Assembly (NCBI GenBank): GCA_028583605.1
Contig: CM053325.1
Coordinates: 62,728,148 to 62,792,147 of the forward strand
DNA: 64,000 bases
Direction: 5' to 3'
From: Dastarcus helophoroides
Lineage: Eukaryota > Arthropoda > Insecta > Coleoptera > Bothrideridae
Below are positions 10,484 through 20,754 of the stretch, in pieces. The position numbers and the translations under genes are program-made. Within the stretch, counting starts at the first letter, position 1; each line of letters starts with the position of its first letter. The notes beneath the pieces are model-generated. The model saw only the letters and a program-made list of their open reading frames with translations. It did no database searches and was not told where the DNA came from.

Positions 10484-11625
10484 ATGCCATCAGTGTATAA
10501 CCACAGATTCTGCCAAAATCATGGTGAAAGTCAGTCGTCTCATCAAGCCAGATCAGCTTTTTTATATCAATGGTATCAAATTGTAGATGAACTTACAACC
10601 CAAAACGCTGAGGTTGTCTTTCTCGGTGACTTCAACGCACACAACATCCCCTGGTTAAGGTTTTCTTCGCGAACTGACGACGCGCACAAGCTTTCGCCAT
10701 CACTTGTGGAATATCGCAATTAGTTGGTATACTCGACCTTTTCCTTACAAATTCACCAAATTCGTATAAAATCTCTGTGACATTACCGCTTAGAAATTCG
10801 GATCACAAGCAGTTTGTAGCAGCCTCTCGCTCGCTTCATATACTACCTCCGTCTCAGACGCAGTCCCGTAGGGTTTGGCACTTTAACTCTACAAACTGGG
10901 AAGAATTAAGAGACTTCTTTGCATCTTTCCCATGGCAAGAAGTCTACTTTAACTTAGTCAACCCTTCCTTAGTCGCCGAATCCATCACGGAAGCTATCCT
11001 GATTGGTATGGAATGCTCAATTCCCCACTTACAAAAGAAATCTGCCTCCAATAAAACTTGGTTCAGTAAAGTGTGCTCGGGCTGTCTCCTCCAAAAATCG
11101 CGCAAAGCGTCGTTGGCGAAATAATCCCTCAGTCGAGACTCGCACCATATTTGTAGATGCATGAAATTCTTGTAAACAGGTTATGGACGAGGCAAAAGGT
11201 GATGATTTCGATCGTAAAATGCGCCAGAGGCTTATCAACTGTCCGAACGGTTCCAGGTCCTTTTGGGGATTTGCAAAGTCGATTGGAAAGAATTTTACAT
11301 TTTCAAATTTTCCACCATTACTCGATGAAAATAGCAATATTATTACTACCTCCAAGAAAAAGGCTGACATGTTAGTCTTAATGAAAATTCCAATCCTGAT
11401 TCTCGAAACACAGAACTTTCTATTCTGACATTAACAATCCATCATTTGATATCCAATTTTCTCGCTGACAGATCTTTTCAGGTCGTCATCGATGACATCT
11501 CATCCGAGGCATTTGAGATTAAAGCAGGGGTGCCTCAGGAGTCTGCTCTGTCTCCCACTCTATTTGTTACACATAAACGATCTCTTAGCTTCAACTTCCA
11601 ATCCTACATACACCGTGTCCATAAA
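10484..11625 (+). pseudogene. LINE ORF2 5' half: endonuclease and start of reverse transcriptase
   Basis: Readable in pieces across frameshifts. VVFLGDFNAHNIPWL at about 10610-10655 is the apurinic endonuclease GDFN motif. LDLFLTNSPNSY and then NSDHK (10735-10810) are the LDL and SDH motifs that end the endonuclease. A linker follows with WEELRDFFASFPWQE and FWGFAKSIGKNF (about 11260). AGVPQESALSPTLF (about 11525-11565) is reverse transcriptase block 4, with E in place of the usual G after PQ. At least three frame changes are needed, so no functional enzyme is made. It continues beyond the inserted transposon at 13090. Confidence 0.8.
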
Positions 11626-11837
11626 TGTTTGTCGTCAAAATACAAAATAATCTAGTCACAATGGCGATTGACATATTGAAACAAATACGTGCATACGTGC
11701 AGGTCTCAACTTGTTAGTATGTTATAGTACACGCAAAGTGACTTTATATGTGGTCAGTATTAAACAGAGCGCCATGGATATTAGACGTCAAAGAAGAAAT
11801 TGTGAAATTATTCGTAGCCTAAAAAATAATGGTGTGT

Positions 11838-12044
11838 TTGATGCAACGGACTGGTCCTTGGTTATCTCCAAAAATTGAAACACAGAACTTGTCCCCTGAA
11901 ACCAAGAAAAATTAAAAAACACAACAAAGGTTGCTCTAACGCGTTTCGACAGCCAAGCTGTCATCTTCAGAGAGAAACTGTTTCTCACAACCTTTGTTGT
12001 GTTTTTTAATTTTTCTTGGTTTCAGGGGACAAGTTCTGTGTTTC
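11838..12044. mobile_element. Hammerhead-carrying inverted-repeat element, copy A
   Basis: A 207-bp insertion flanked by a 13-bp duplication, AATAATGGTGTGT, at 11825-11837 and 12045-12057. Removing it restores the transposase frame. Two arms point outward from the centre, each with ACAACAAAGGTTG, AATTTTTCTTGGTTTCAGGG and GACAAGTTCTGTGTTTC in opposite orientations. The left arm is longer, ending in GGACTGGTCCTTGGTTATCT. The left arm holds the ribozyme motif and the right arm lacks it. The layout resembles inverted partial copies made by Penelope-like elements, which is inference. Confidence 0.85.
11934..11974 (-). ncRNA. Hammerhead ribozyme motif, type I, copy A
   Basis: Minus strand: stem I CTCT (11974-11971), CTGAAGA box (11970-11964), an unpaired T, stem II GACAGC-TTG-GCTGTC, GAA, stem III ACGCGT (self-complementary), cleavage nucleotide T, and stem I AGAG (11937-11934). 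All core bases fit the CUGANGA/GAAA/UH consensus. The extra U before stem II and the three-base stem II loop are deviations. Activity is untested. Confidence 0.72.
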
Positions 12045-13089
12045 AATAATGGTGTGTATAAAAGATTAGCCAGATATAGGGAGGCTGGATCGGTTGAAAA
12101 ACGAAAAAGTACAGGAAGAAAAAGATCAGTAGGAACCGCTGCGAATATCAAAAAAATACGTGAACGGATTCGTAGAAATCGACAACGCTCCCTAAGAAAA
12201 TTAGCGACAGATTTGAAAATCTCAAAATGGTCCGTGCATAATATAATTCACAAAGACTTGGGACTGAAAGCCTACAAAAAACGAAAAATTCATGGTCTAA
12301 CTGAAAAGCAGAAACAGGCAAGGGTACGAAAATGTCGGAATCTTCTTAAGCGGCATGCTGAAACAGAATTTCTCTTCAGTGATGAAAAATTGTTTACGTT
12401 GCAAGACTATTACAATCCATAGAATGATCGCTTGTATGCAGCTAATATTGCTGATATACCACTTCATCAGAGAGCTGTCGAACGATATCAAAATGCTTCT
12501 TCTATAATGGTTTGGGGAGCTATTTCAAAACGCGGTGAATTGCCACTGCTTTTTGTCGATAAGGGTGTGAAAATCACAAAAGATGTTTATTTACGAACTG
12601 TTTTAAAAAATCATATGCTTCCACATACCCTAAAACTATTTGAAACGGATAAATTCTGTTTCGTACAAGATTCTGCACCATCCCGTGTTGCCAAATCCGC
12701 ACAAGTCTGTTTAAAATCAGAAATACCCGATTTTATCAGTAAAGAAGAATGGCCTGCATCCTCACCGGATCTTAATCCTCTGGATTACACAATATGGAGC
12801 TATATGCAAAGTAAACTTACAAATGTAAAAACAAGAAATATTGAAGCTTTTAAGCAACGTTTACAAAAGATTTGGGAAGATATTCCAAGAGAAGTTTTGC
12901 GTGCTTCATGTGAAGCATTCAGAAAACGTCTAAGGGCCGTAGTCAAATTAAAATGAGAACGAATAGAACTTGAAATGTAAATAATAACTTCTGATATGTA
13001 AAGGGTTTAATAAATAAATAATGATTCAAAGCTTTGTACTTATTATATCACATAAAATTTTACCGACAAACATTTGTGGACGCGGTGTA

Positions 13090-13953
13090 CAGCCTACGCA
13101 GATGATAGTAACCTTGTGGCATCTTTTTTCTCGGACAAACCATTATCTATTGCTGCTTCAAATCGGCTAAGGGAACAGCAGATACAGATGATTAATCGGG
13201 ATCTCGAATGAGGTAATGAGGTAAGAACAATTTGGTCGACTTCAACGCTCCAAACGCGGTTTTCTCTAAGAAAACATCAAGGGATAATGCAACAAACATA
13301 CTAATGGACGGTAAAATCCTTCCGATGGGATCTAATCTATCTATCTTGGGAGTGAAAGCGAGCACTAACTTCTCTTGGGACGATCATGTGCGCGCCATTG
13401 CCAAATCCGTCTGGCAGAAGCTAGACTTTCTTTTTAGAGCTAAAAAGTACTTCACATCTCATCAGCTACTATGCAAAGCTCAAGTTAGGTCGACATTTGA
13501 ATACTGTTCTCATGTTTGGAGTTCGGCCCTAAAACACACTTTAGCTCTCTTGAATTCAATTCACAAAGAAGAGCGAATCGCCTAATTGATGACGAGAATT
13601 TGACCGATTCTCTCGAAACACTAGAGCACAGGCGTATGGTTGGTGACTTGTCTCTTCTCTACAAGTACTATCGTGGAAGATGCTCGCAGGAACTAATAGG
13701 ATTGATCCCCCCAAGGGCAAGATTCTTGAGGCGTACTAGACAGTCGGAGACAGCAAATTCCTGTGCGGTCCAGCTTGACACAGTGAGGATTTCTGTCTAC
13801 GGAGACTCTTTTTTCTATAGAACTTCCAAGTTATGGAACTTGCTACCGAAAGGAATTTTCCCCAAAAAATACAACCTATCCTTGTTTAAGAAGGCGGTTC
13901 ATAGCCATCTATCCTTGTTTCCGCATTCTACTCGCGGTACTTTGAAAGCATAA
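13090..13953 (+). pseudogene. LINE ORF2 3' half: reverse transcriptase catalytic part and C-terminus
   Basis: It resumes directly after the inserted transposon with AYADDSNLVASFF, the catalytic YADD. SNLSILGVKASTNFSWDDHV (about 13340-13395) and the QVRSTFEYCSHVWSSA segment (about 13480-13530) are typical reverse transcriptase thumb-region motifs of this LINE group. The C-terminus has EHRRMVGDLSLLYKYY and FFYRTSKLWNLLPKG, ending at TLKA with a stop at 13951-13953. A frame change near 13220-13260 and another near 13560 show the gene is dead. Confidence 0.82.
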
Positions 13954-13995
13954 AGGGGTTACCCTTTGTGAGTGAATTAAACTTAAAAAACAAAT

Positions 13996-14793
13996 AAAAA
14001 CCGCAAGAATATTTTTAGTTATCGAATACTAATGACAACCATGTAGGGCATGGGAATACTGATTTTTATTGTCTTTGTTTTAAAACCTTTTGTGGGGGTC
14101 GTTATAGGACCCGTCACCTAGATTCCAAATTCTCTATAACTTCCACAAGTTTATTAGTCTCAGTCTGCGTTATATATCCCGACTTCTACAGCCATACTCA
14201 ACATCTAACCTTACTCATTTCTTCCAGATCTTCTGGTCTTAATGTTTGTCAGTCAGATTATATTTGTATCTGGCAAGGTTTGGACAAGCATATACAATAT
14301 GTAACTCTTTTTTTTTCCAGTCCCACAAAGTCGACATTGTTTGCTTTCTGCTAGGTTGCTTGTCTACGGGTGGTTATGTTCCTCCACCGGTTCAAATGAG
14401 CCAGTTCGAGATTTTATTGCCTCTTATTTCTATGACATCTTTTATTCTATTTAAGGTTGGATCTTTCTACTTCTTGTTCCGCAACAGTCTTTATTATGTA
14501 ACCAATTCATTCACTTTAATCGTTAATTATTTCATAATAGTTAAGTTCTATAATTTTTGTTGTTATTTACATGGTGGTATTATTTGTATTTTAACATGGA
14601 AGATCACAATTTCATAGATAATAATTGTTTGATAATTTAAAAAAAAAATAAGAAAACTTATCATTTAATGGATTATAACACAAACAGCTTTTTTATTTAA
14701 AACAATTAGCAGAATATGATAGGGGAGCAGGCTTACCATCCACTAATTATAGTTATAAATTAATGACTTCTATAAAGAAAATCTAGTGGAAAT
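13996..14793. other. Mostly unassigned; possible old LINE tail on the minus strand
   Basis: No credible gene. On the minus strand between about 14400 and 14100 the translation has a weak resemblance to the cysteine-rich C-terminal tail of some LINEs, with several stops. An ORF of 123 codons at 14246-14617 is AT-rich and unrecognised. Confidence 0.3.
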
Positions 14794-15683
14794 TAGTGTT
14801 GGAATAATCGAACGAATTTCAGAATCGAATACATTGAATTGGAATACTTTTGAGAATCGAATAAGTATTCGAATACAAAGAATCGAATTATGGGATAATA
14901 AAATACCTACTAGAAAAATTGTCTCGGTGGCCTATTCGAGGTATTTGGTGGCGAGATATGACTTTCGATTTTAGTACTTCTGTACCTATGCCTGTAATTG
15001 GTAATTCCCTAATTGAATATATACAAACTTCTTAATATAAATAAATCTTGAAACTTTAGAATTCACATACGTATCTTTCTTTAACTTTGATTGGATTCGC
15101 ATATTGGCCTGTATTTCCTGATATTGTTAAATTTTATTATTAAAACTGAGAGCCAAATTTCAAAGGGTACTTAAGCTTTTCGTTATTTAAGAATTTTATG
15201 AGAATGATGAAGCCATAAATTAAAAATTAGGTGCATATTCGAATGCAGGAGTGTGCGAACATAATGCGTAACCGACCATCCCGGATAAAAATAATCTCGA
15301 ATGCAATACACATTCAATAATGCATGTCTAAGATCAAGAATCGGGTACAGTATTCAACTTCCGAGAAGTTAAGAATCGGAGATGTAGCGTAGTTAGGAAA
15401 CCGATTCTATTCATTACTCAGCATTCCAATGTTTTGTTGTATCGGACTACCACAATCTCGAATACATATTTTGTATTCGAATACAAGCAAATACCCAAGA
15501 TCTTATGAATCATGCGATGAAGAGATATTGCTTGCGCGAGGCGAGAACCGATTCTATTCATATTCTCACTTCAACTTACTGAGTCTGGGAGTATTCGAAT
15601 ACTTCAGTTGAGAATCGGATGTATTTGAGATCTTGGTAGAATCGAATACATCTCACAACTTGTATTCGAATAGCCCACCACTA
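14794..15683. mobile_element. Non-autonomous hAT-like element, 890 bp
   Basis: It is flanked by the 8-bp duplication GTGGAAAT (14786-14793 and 15684-15691). Ends are TAGTGTTGGAATAATCGAAC on the left and, on the minus strand, TAGTGGTGGGCTATTCGAAT on the right. The interior is full of the words CGAATAC and GTATTCGAAT in both orientations. No transposase is seen. Confidence 0.85.
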
Positions 15684-15691
15684 GTGGAAAT

Positions 15692-16440
15692 TAGTGTTAT
15701 TAATATGAAAAGAATGTTTGTAGCAGAGTAGCAACCAAATGTTTTTGTTTGTTCGCTGAAATTCTATTCTATTAAGTATTTCCAAATATAGTTTCTTGTA
15801 GTTTTTACTTCCTTTACATAATTAAATTTCAACACATTCTTAACTTTAAGAAAAAAAAGTTGAAATTTCCAAAAAATAATGCAAGTATTTTCAAAATACA
15901 ACAGCGCACTTTTTACTATGTAATTAAATATCTTTTAATACAAAATATTCACAAATATGTTACTCAATGATGATTAATGCTTTCAACATTAATTAACTTA
16001 TCAACTAGCACCACTTTTAGTTTAAGTAATTAGATACAATTTGTTAATTATTTTCCTAATATGCAAATATTAAAATGAACTGGGAAAGCACTAATATCAA
16101 TATTAAAATCTTTATCATTATATACAAAGTAATTCCTACTTAATTCTTCTTAAGTTAACATACCACTTAAGTCCTCCCAAGTATAAGTCTATTTACAAGG
16201 AACAATTCTCAAAGTAAGTTACTCACGTTAATTCCTATCTGCATCTGATTGACAGTCAATTTTAAATAATAATTTCCTAACCAAAGTTGTATCAAAGAAC
16301 TCTTCAACACTGTTTTTTTGCGACTATATTCTCCCACAGGGAGAAAATTGAGACAAATCTGACAAGTCATAACAGATTTGTCATGGTAACAGGGCAACCT
16401 TTATAAATAAAACAAAAACGAAAAAATCCGCGTTCACAAT
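15692..16440. other. No gene seen
   Basis: AT-rich sequence with ordinary base composition, presumably TAF4 intron if the gene continues leftward. An ORF at 16397-16209 is unrecognised. Confidence 0.4.
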
Positions 16441-16830
16441 TCTAACTGAAAACGTTTTCTGCAAAATTTAACTTTTCCTTAAAATGTCGACTTATAACTC
16501 AAAATTAGACATTTAATTAATGATTCTAGAAATTCCAATTTCCATTTGAAATTCGTCTTTGTTTCCAAAATTCGTCTTTTCGAAATTCGTCTTTTTTTCG
16601 AAATTCGTCTTTCTTTCGAAATTCGTCTTTTTTTCAAAATTCGTTTTCTCGAAGTTAAATTGAAATATTTTTTAAAAGGTTAACATTTTCCGCTAAAAAA
16701 ACCTTCCTGTATTTCTTCGAATTTGGACCTTTTCCGCTCGCAAAAATTCGACTTTTTAAAAAAGTGTACGACTTCTGTTTGGAGCTTTTTTTTAAAAAAA
16801 CCTTTCACAAATCCTGTCTCATTTTCTTTT
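16441..16830. repeat. T-rich block with AAATTCGTCTTTTT tandem words
   Basis: The word TTTCGAAATTCGTCTTT is repeated about five times at 16545-16645, within degenerate A/T-tract sequence that stops about 90 bp before the TAF4 TAFH exon. Confidence 0.55.
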
Positions 16831-16921
16831 GAATGCAAAAAATACAAATGTTAAAGCCGGAAATTTAAAAACACCTAAAACACAATCAATATTAGGAAAA
16901 AAATCGAGTCGATCAAATTAC

Positions 16922-17134
16922 CTTAAGGAATCCGATTAGGCACGGTTGTGGGGATGCATTCAGGAGCCTTTCCAGCTTGTCACAAAAATCTTCTGGCTCG
17001 ACTTTCATGTCGATAAGTTCTTGTATTAACGTTCTAACGCTTCTCTCTACTGACGATGGTTCTCTACTCGATAATTCTAATAAATTTGCTAGGAACTTGC
17101 GACATTTTTCTTTGGTATTGTCATTAGCCGGTTT
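16922..17134 (-). CDS. TAF4 exon 4: TAFH (NHR1) domain
   Basis: A 71-codon exon with acceptor AG at 17136-17135 and donor GT at 16921-16920, in phase 0 on both sides. The translation begins KPANDNTKEKCRKFLANLLE and contains SVRTLIQELIDMKVEPEDFC and ERLLNASPQPCLIGFLK. This matches the TAFH domain of TAF4, a four-helix module that binds short hydrophobic motifs of activators and co-regulators. The FL, DFC and SPQP...FLK hallmarks are intact. In TAF4 a long region and the C-terminal histone fold should follow, but no further exon was found in bases 1-16921, so the 3' end probably lies beyond the left edge after a very long repeat-filled intron. It is conserved enough to be functional. Confidence 0.93.
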
Positions 17135-17346
17135 CTAAAATAAAATCGTACGACATAAGTAATATTAGGACAATTTATAAAACAAAAAATATCAAAAGCC
17201 ACTTTTTTATTAGATATTTAAAGGAAGTGCATTCATTTTTAATTTTCAAATATGACAAATTTTATTCAAATTTAAAATATTTCAATACACAATACGTTTA
17301 TACTAGACATTTCTCTCTGAGATAAGAGTCAATTATCCCAAGAGAA

Positions 17347-17413
17347 TTCTAATGCACGGACCAATAGGTTTAAACATTTATTAGATTGAAACCTATTGGT
17401 CTATGCATTAGAA
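17347..17413. repeat. Imperfect inverted repeat in a TAF4 intron
   Basis: The arm TTCTAATGCACGGACCAATA (continuing GGTTT) faces its complement, with two mismatches and a spacer of about 17 bp. A related segment in opposite orientation is at 40590-40635. The two loci also share flanking sequence: GTAGTCTAGGTTGCATTCTA near 17545 and its complement near 40450. Confidence 0.6.
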
Positions 17414-17937
17414 TCCGTGTCTTCTGGGAACTTTTCCCCAGAGAGCAACCGCTTGGCTAAGCAGCAGTGTTTCAACTGTTGGTAGTTCAACTACCTACGA
17501 TTCACTATACACGCCGCATGGAGGGCTGCATGAATTTGTAGTCTAGGTTGCATTCTACTTGCATATCCCAAGAGAAGCTATACGAGAATTATTTGCACAG
17601 CTGAGTCTCAGATAGCTTTTCTCAGGATAGTTGACACAATGTATTTTATGTTGGAGAGAAATGTACGTACATTATACTAGACATTTCTACTGAACATTTC
17701 TCTCCAAGACAGGCCCGTAACCAGGGTTTTTTTTCGGGATTTTTCAAAAATTGCATCTTCTTTCGATTTTGTTTATAATATTGATAGATGCAATTCCTCC
17801 ATTTTTAAGAATAGAGGATCAGAAGATCAGAGGCAGAAAACTCCTGTTCAGTCCAATTTGGAATATTTAGAACTATAGACTCTTTTTTTTTGTATATTTA
17901 GAACTTCTATCTATGGAAACCCTTTTTTTTTATATGT

Positions 17938-18150
17938 TGTTGCGTGTTATCGGTTCGATAGTTAAAACTTGATGAATTGTAAACACTTTATTTCAAACTT
18001 TATTCGAAACACTACAATTATGATTCACTTAACTATCAGACCAGCGACTATATCAGACTATCTAACTGACTGACTAACCAGCTAACTGAGGGAAAGACAA
18101 CCGCGTATTTATAGGTACCGTTCCAGTTTCTAGAACGGATCTCCCTAGAG
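17938..18150 (-). mobile_element. Solo LTR fragment, minus strand
   Basis: Read on the minus strand it carries TATAAATA (18113-18106), a run of CAGTTAGCTGGTTAGTCAGT downstream, AATAAA (17992-17987) and the end CGAACCGATAACACGCAACA. This is the same layout and family as the LTRs at 54018-54396 and 54857-55196. The far (U3) side is shortened. Confidence 0.7.
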
Positions 18151-20422
18151 ATAAGACCAGGCCCATAACCAGGTTTTTTTTTCGGGAGGGCTGCGATCTT
18201 TCTCCTAAAACTACCTAGTCTTTGTTTGCGTTTAGGTTAGAGCTCAGAAACCACGGTCCAATACTATTAATATTATTATTGATTAACTCTTCTAACATTC
18301 TAACAAAGTAATTTAACAACAACGTTGCCTATTTATCCTAAATTTAATTTCCAAATGTGTCGGTAAAATGAAATACGAAATATCGAAAGATATTTCTTTT
18401 CTAAAATGTATCTTTGACTTCTATAACCTGCAGTTTTGTATGAAAAATGCCTATAGAAAGTGCTCCATTTAAAGACATAGTTTGAAGTCAGCTGGAGAAA
18501 AACCTTTTTTTTTAATTTTTTTCAAATTTCGATCAAATTCATAATTTTAACTTTTATCTCAAATTTAAAGTTTGCACCCGAACATTTAGAATTTGGATAT
18601 TCTTTCTAAATTGTGGAAGATTAGATGTTTTTTTTTTAAGTTCAAGTTTCGCGTCCAATTGTTTTTCTAACTGGCAACAACTTCAATTCCCACGTTTTTT
18701 ATTTTGGGCAATTTTGGGAATTATTGTTTCTATCTGAATTTGCAATGTCGAAATGCATTTGATTCTTCCGAATTTCGAAAAAAAGGTTTTGCTATAAAGT
18801 TGTTTATCGTTTTTTTGCTAAGTTTTACCTTTAATCTTAAAATTTCGACCTTTTTTGGTAATTTTCAAATTGAATTAGATTTTTTGCTAAATGCGAAGTA
18901 TGTTAATACTTTTACTTTTTTTTCTCCAAATTCAAAGTTTAAAATCTTGGTATTTACTTCAAACCCACAAATATTTTTTTCAACTTCGATTCTTTCTAGA
19001 AACCTAAAAATTTCGCCAAAATTTTAGTGAAAAACGTCAGATATCGAAATTTTGAACTTAATCTTGAGTTTTTTGAATTTGGAATTTTAATTCGAAATGT
19101 CCAGAAAAGTCTACATTTAGAGTGGACAAACTCGTTCTAAAAAAGTTTAATTATGACCCTGTTTATACTTAAAAATAACCAAAATTCATTATTAAACATT
19201 TCTGAAAATATTAACTTTTTTAAAAACGTGAATTTCCGAACAAAATTAGGATATGTTAATTCTTAATGTGACTTGTTTGAACTCGAAATTTTTAGTTTTT
19301 TTAATTCGAAATTTTAGAAATAAGTTGACATTTAGAATTACTCTCTAAATCCGAAGAAAAAAGTGGCCATAATTTTTGAAAAAAAAGGTTTCAAGTCAAA
19401 ATTTTCTAAAAAAAATTTATCATTTCCAAAAGATAAAATCTATTAACAAAAACTAATAACACTCAACATTTTGTCTTCAAACAAAATTCAAAAAATAAAC
19501 TTTGATATTTCCTGAAACTTTTAGTGTTTTCTCAAAATGGTCAGGGGATTTTTTATAAATTAAACGTCTAGAAAGTCAAAATATTTTGAAAAAGTCTGAA
19601 TTTTGAACCAGTGCTAATGTAATAATTTTGAAAAATAAACTTAAGTTATTAAACTCATTTTTTTTTAAAAAATTTCGACTTTAATCTTGACATTTGTAAA
19701 CCAGTCGTAAAAAGTTGTAAAAATTTTATAAATCAAGTTTTTCTAAAAATGTGAATTTAAAGTTGAAATGTCTCGACTAAAAGTACAATAAATTCCTAAT
19801 TAAAGTTAAAATTTGATAACTAAGTTAGAAATTTCAATATTTTTTTGGAAGTTTTCACTTGGAATTCGAATTTTGGAGAAAAAAGTCGAATTTGCGTCGA
19901 AATCGTAATTGAAATATAAACAAATCAACTTCATAACAAAAAATTTTGAATTAAGCTGATGGGTTAAGGTTATTAATAAAATCCTAAATTTTTCAACTTA
20001 AAAATGCTCAAGTTTTAGTGTAAAACTCGAAATTTATAAAAGAATCGACATTTTAGACATTTTTTTTAAAGTTCAATCGCCATATTAGAAAAATTATAGA
20101 AGAAATTTATAAAAATAACTTATTAAAAAATATCTTCTCAAAATAATGGCCTATAAGATATTTTGATTTTTTAGTAAAAGGCCTAACATTCAAAACTTTA
20201 TTCAAAAACCGAATTACAAATTTAAATTTTTAAATTCCAAAACTGTAAAACTATTATTACAAAATACAAGTTGTTCTCAAAATTTGGTGTAAAATTTCGA
20301 AAAATCGCTTGTATAAATTTCCAGTTCTTTCCAAAATTTGAATTTTTTTTCAAAATAGGGAATTTAAGCTTGAAAAACTTGCAAATTCAACATTATTTTA
20401 ATAAAATTCAAAACGTAAGATT

Positions 20423-20468
20423 GAAATTTCAAATATAGGGGGCTGCAGCCCCCTATATTTGAAATTTC
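20423..20468. repeat. Perfect 46-bp palindrome
   Basis: GAAATTTCAAATATAGGGGG is followed at once by CTGCAG and the exact complement. There is no spacer. It lies 31 bp inside the right end of the hAT-like element and could extrude as a cruciform. Confidence 0.95.
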
Positions 20469-20754
20469 CCTTCCCCCCACCTCCCTGGTTACGGGCCTGC
20501 TCCAAGATAAATGTCAACTATCCCAAGCTAAGGTATGCAAGTCTTAATTGAGCCTTATTTACACGGTTGTTATAAATTACTCGACACAAAATATTCTATA
20601 TATTTTATCTCAGAGAAAAATGTATGGAATAAAGTATTCAGAGTAGACATACAGCTAAAATACATTACACAGAAAATTATAAGTTTTTAATTGCAATATA
20701 TTTATTTTTTTTCTGACAATTTCTTCGACTAATGCCAACAACTCCAAATTTGTA

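Larger units (their letters stand above)
11774..12956 (+). pseudogene. DD37D transposase, split by an insertion and one nonsense codon
   Basis: It starts MDIRRQRRNCEIIRSLKNNG, is interrupted at 11838-12044, and resumes in the same frame with NNGVYKRLARYREAG. A basic helix-turn-helix region follows (RRNRQRSLRKLATDLKIS). The catalytic aspartates are in FSDEKLF, FVQDSAPSR and SSPDLNPLDY; 37 residues lie between the second and third, unlike the 34 of mariner or 34E of Tc1. An in-frame TAG at 12420-12422 interrupts NP-NDRLY, probably from a glutamine codon. The C-terminus ends LRAVVKLK at 12956. DD37D is the spacing described for the maT group, but the assignment here rests on spacing alone. Confidence 0.9.
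11611..13087 (+). mobile_element. IS630/Tc1/mariner-type transposon with DD37D transposase
   Basis: Flanking TA dinucleotides are at 11609-11610 and 13088-13089. The inverted repeats begin CACCGTGTCCATAAATGTTT (left) and CACCGCGTCCACAAATGTTT (right, minus), and TTGTCG extends both. The element sits inside the reverse transcriptase of the LINE and is itself interrupted by a 207-bp hammerhead-carrying element. Without that insertion it is about 1.26 kb. Confidence 0.93.
10475..13995 (+). mobile_element. Non-LTR retrotransposon (jockey/CR1-type), interrupted by a DNA transposon
   Basis: It encodes endonuclease and reverse transcriptase segments and ends in an A-rich 3' tail after GTGAGTGAATTAAACTT. 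Its 3' end is shared by truncated copies at 2200-2318 and 3478-3590. A TA-inserted transposon (11611-13087) splits the reverse transcriptase between the palm motif AGVPQ and the catalytic YADD. The 5' boundary is uncertain. Clade assignment is from memory of insect and crustacean LINE proteins and is not certain. Confidence 0.82.
17710..20499. mobile_element. Non-autonomous hAT-like element, 2790 bp
   Basis: The 8-bp duplication CTCCAAGA is at 17702-17709 and 20500-20507. Termini are CAGGCCCGTAACCAGGG and its exact complement CCCTGGTTACGGGCCTG. The interior from about 18500 is degenerate A/T-tract DNA and is clearly related to the interior of 55907-61627. A second left-end-like sequence, CAGGCCCATAACCAGG, lies at 18158 after an inserted LTR fragment. 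No transposase is seen. It lies in the TAF4 intron between exons 3 and 4. Confidence 0.9.

Noticed and set aside
11788..11988. A conserved short peptide (SLKMTAWLSKRVRAT) seen in several ORFs
   Set aside because: It is the translation of the hammerhead ribozyme segment and its arm (also at 52954-53220 and 61744-61944). The conservation is at RNA level, not protein level.
1..16921. Search for the TAF4 histone-fold exon
   Set aside because: No minus-strand segment resembling the conserved C-terminal TAF4 domain was seen. A short exon could be missed by eye.
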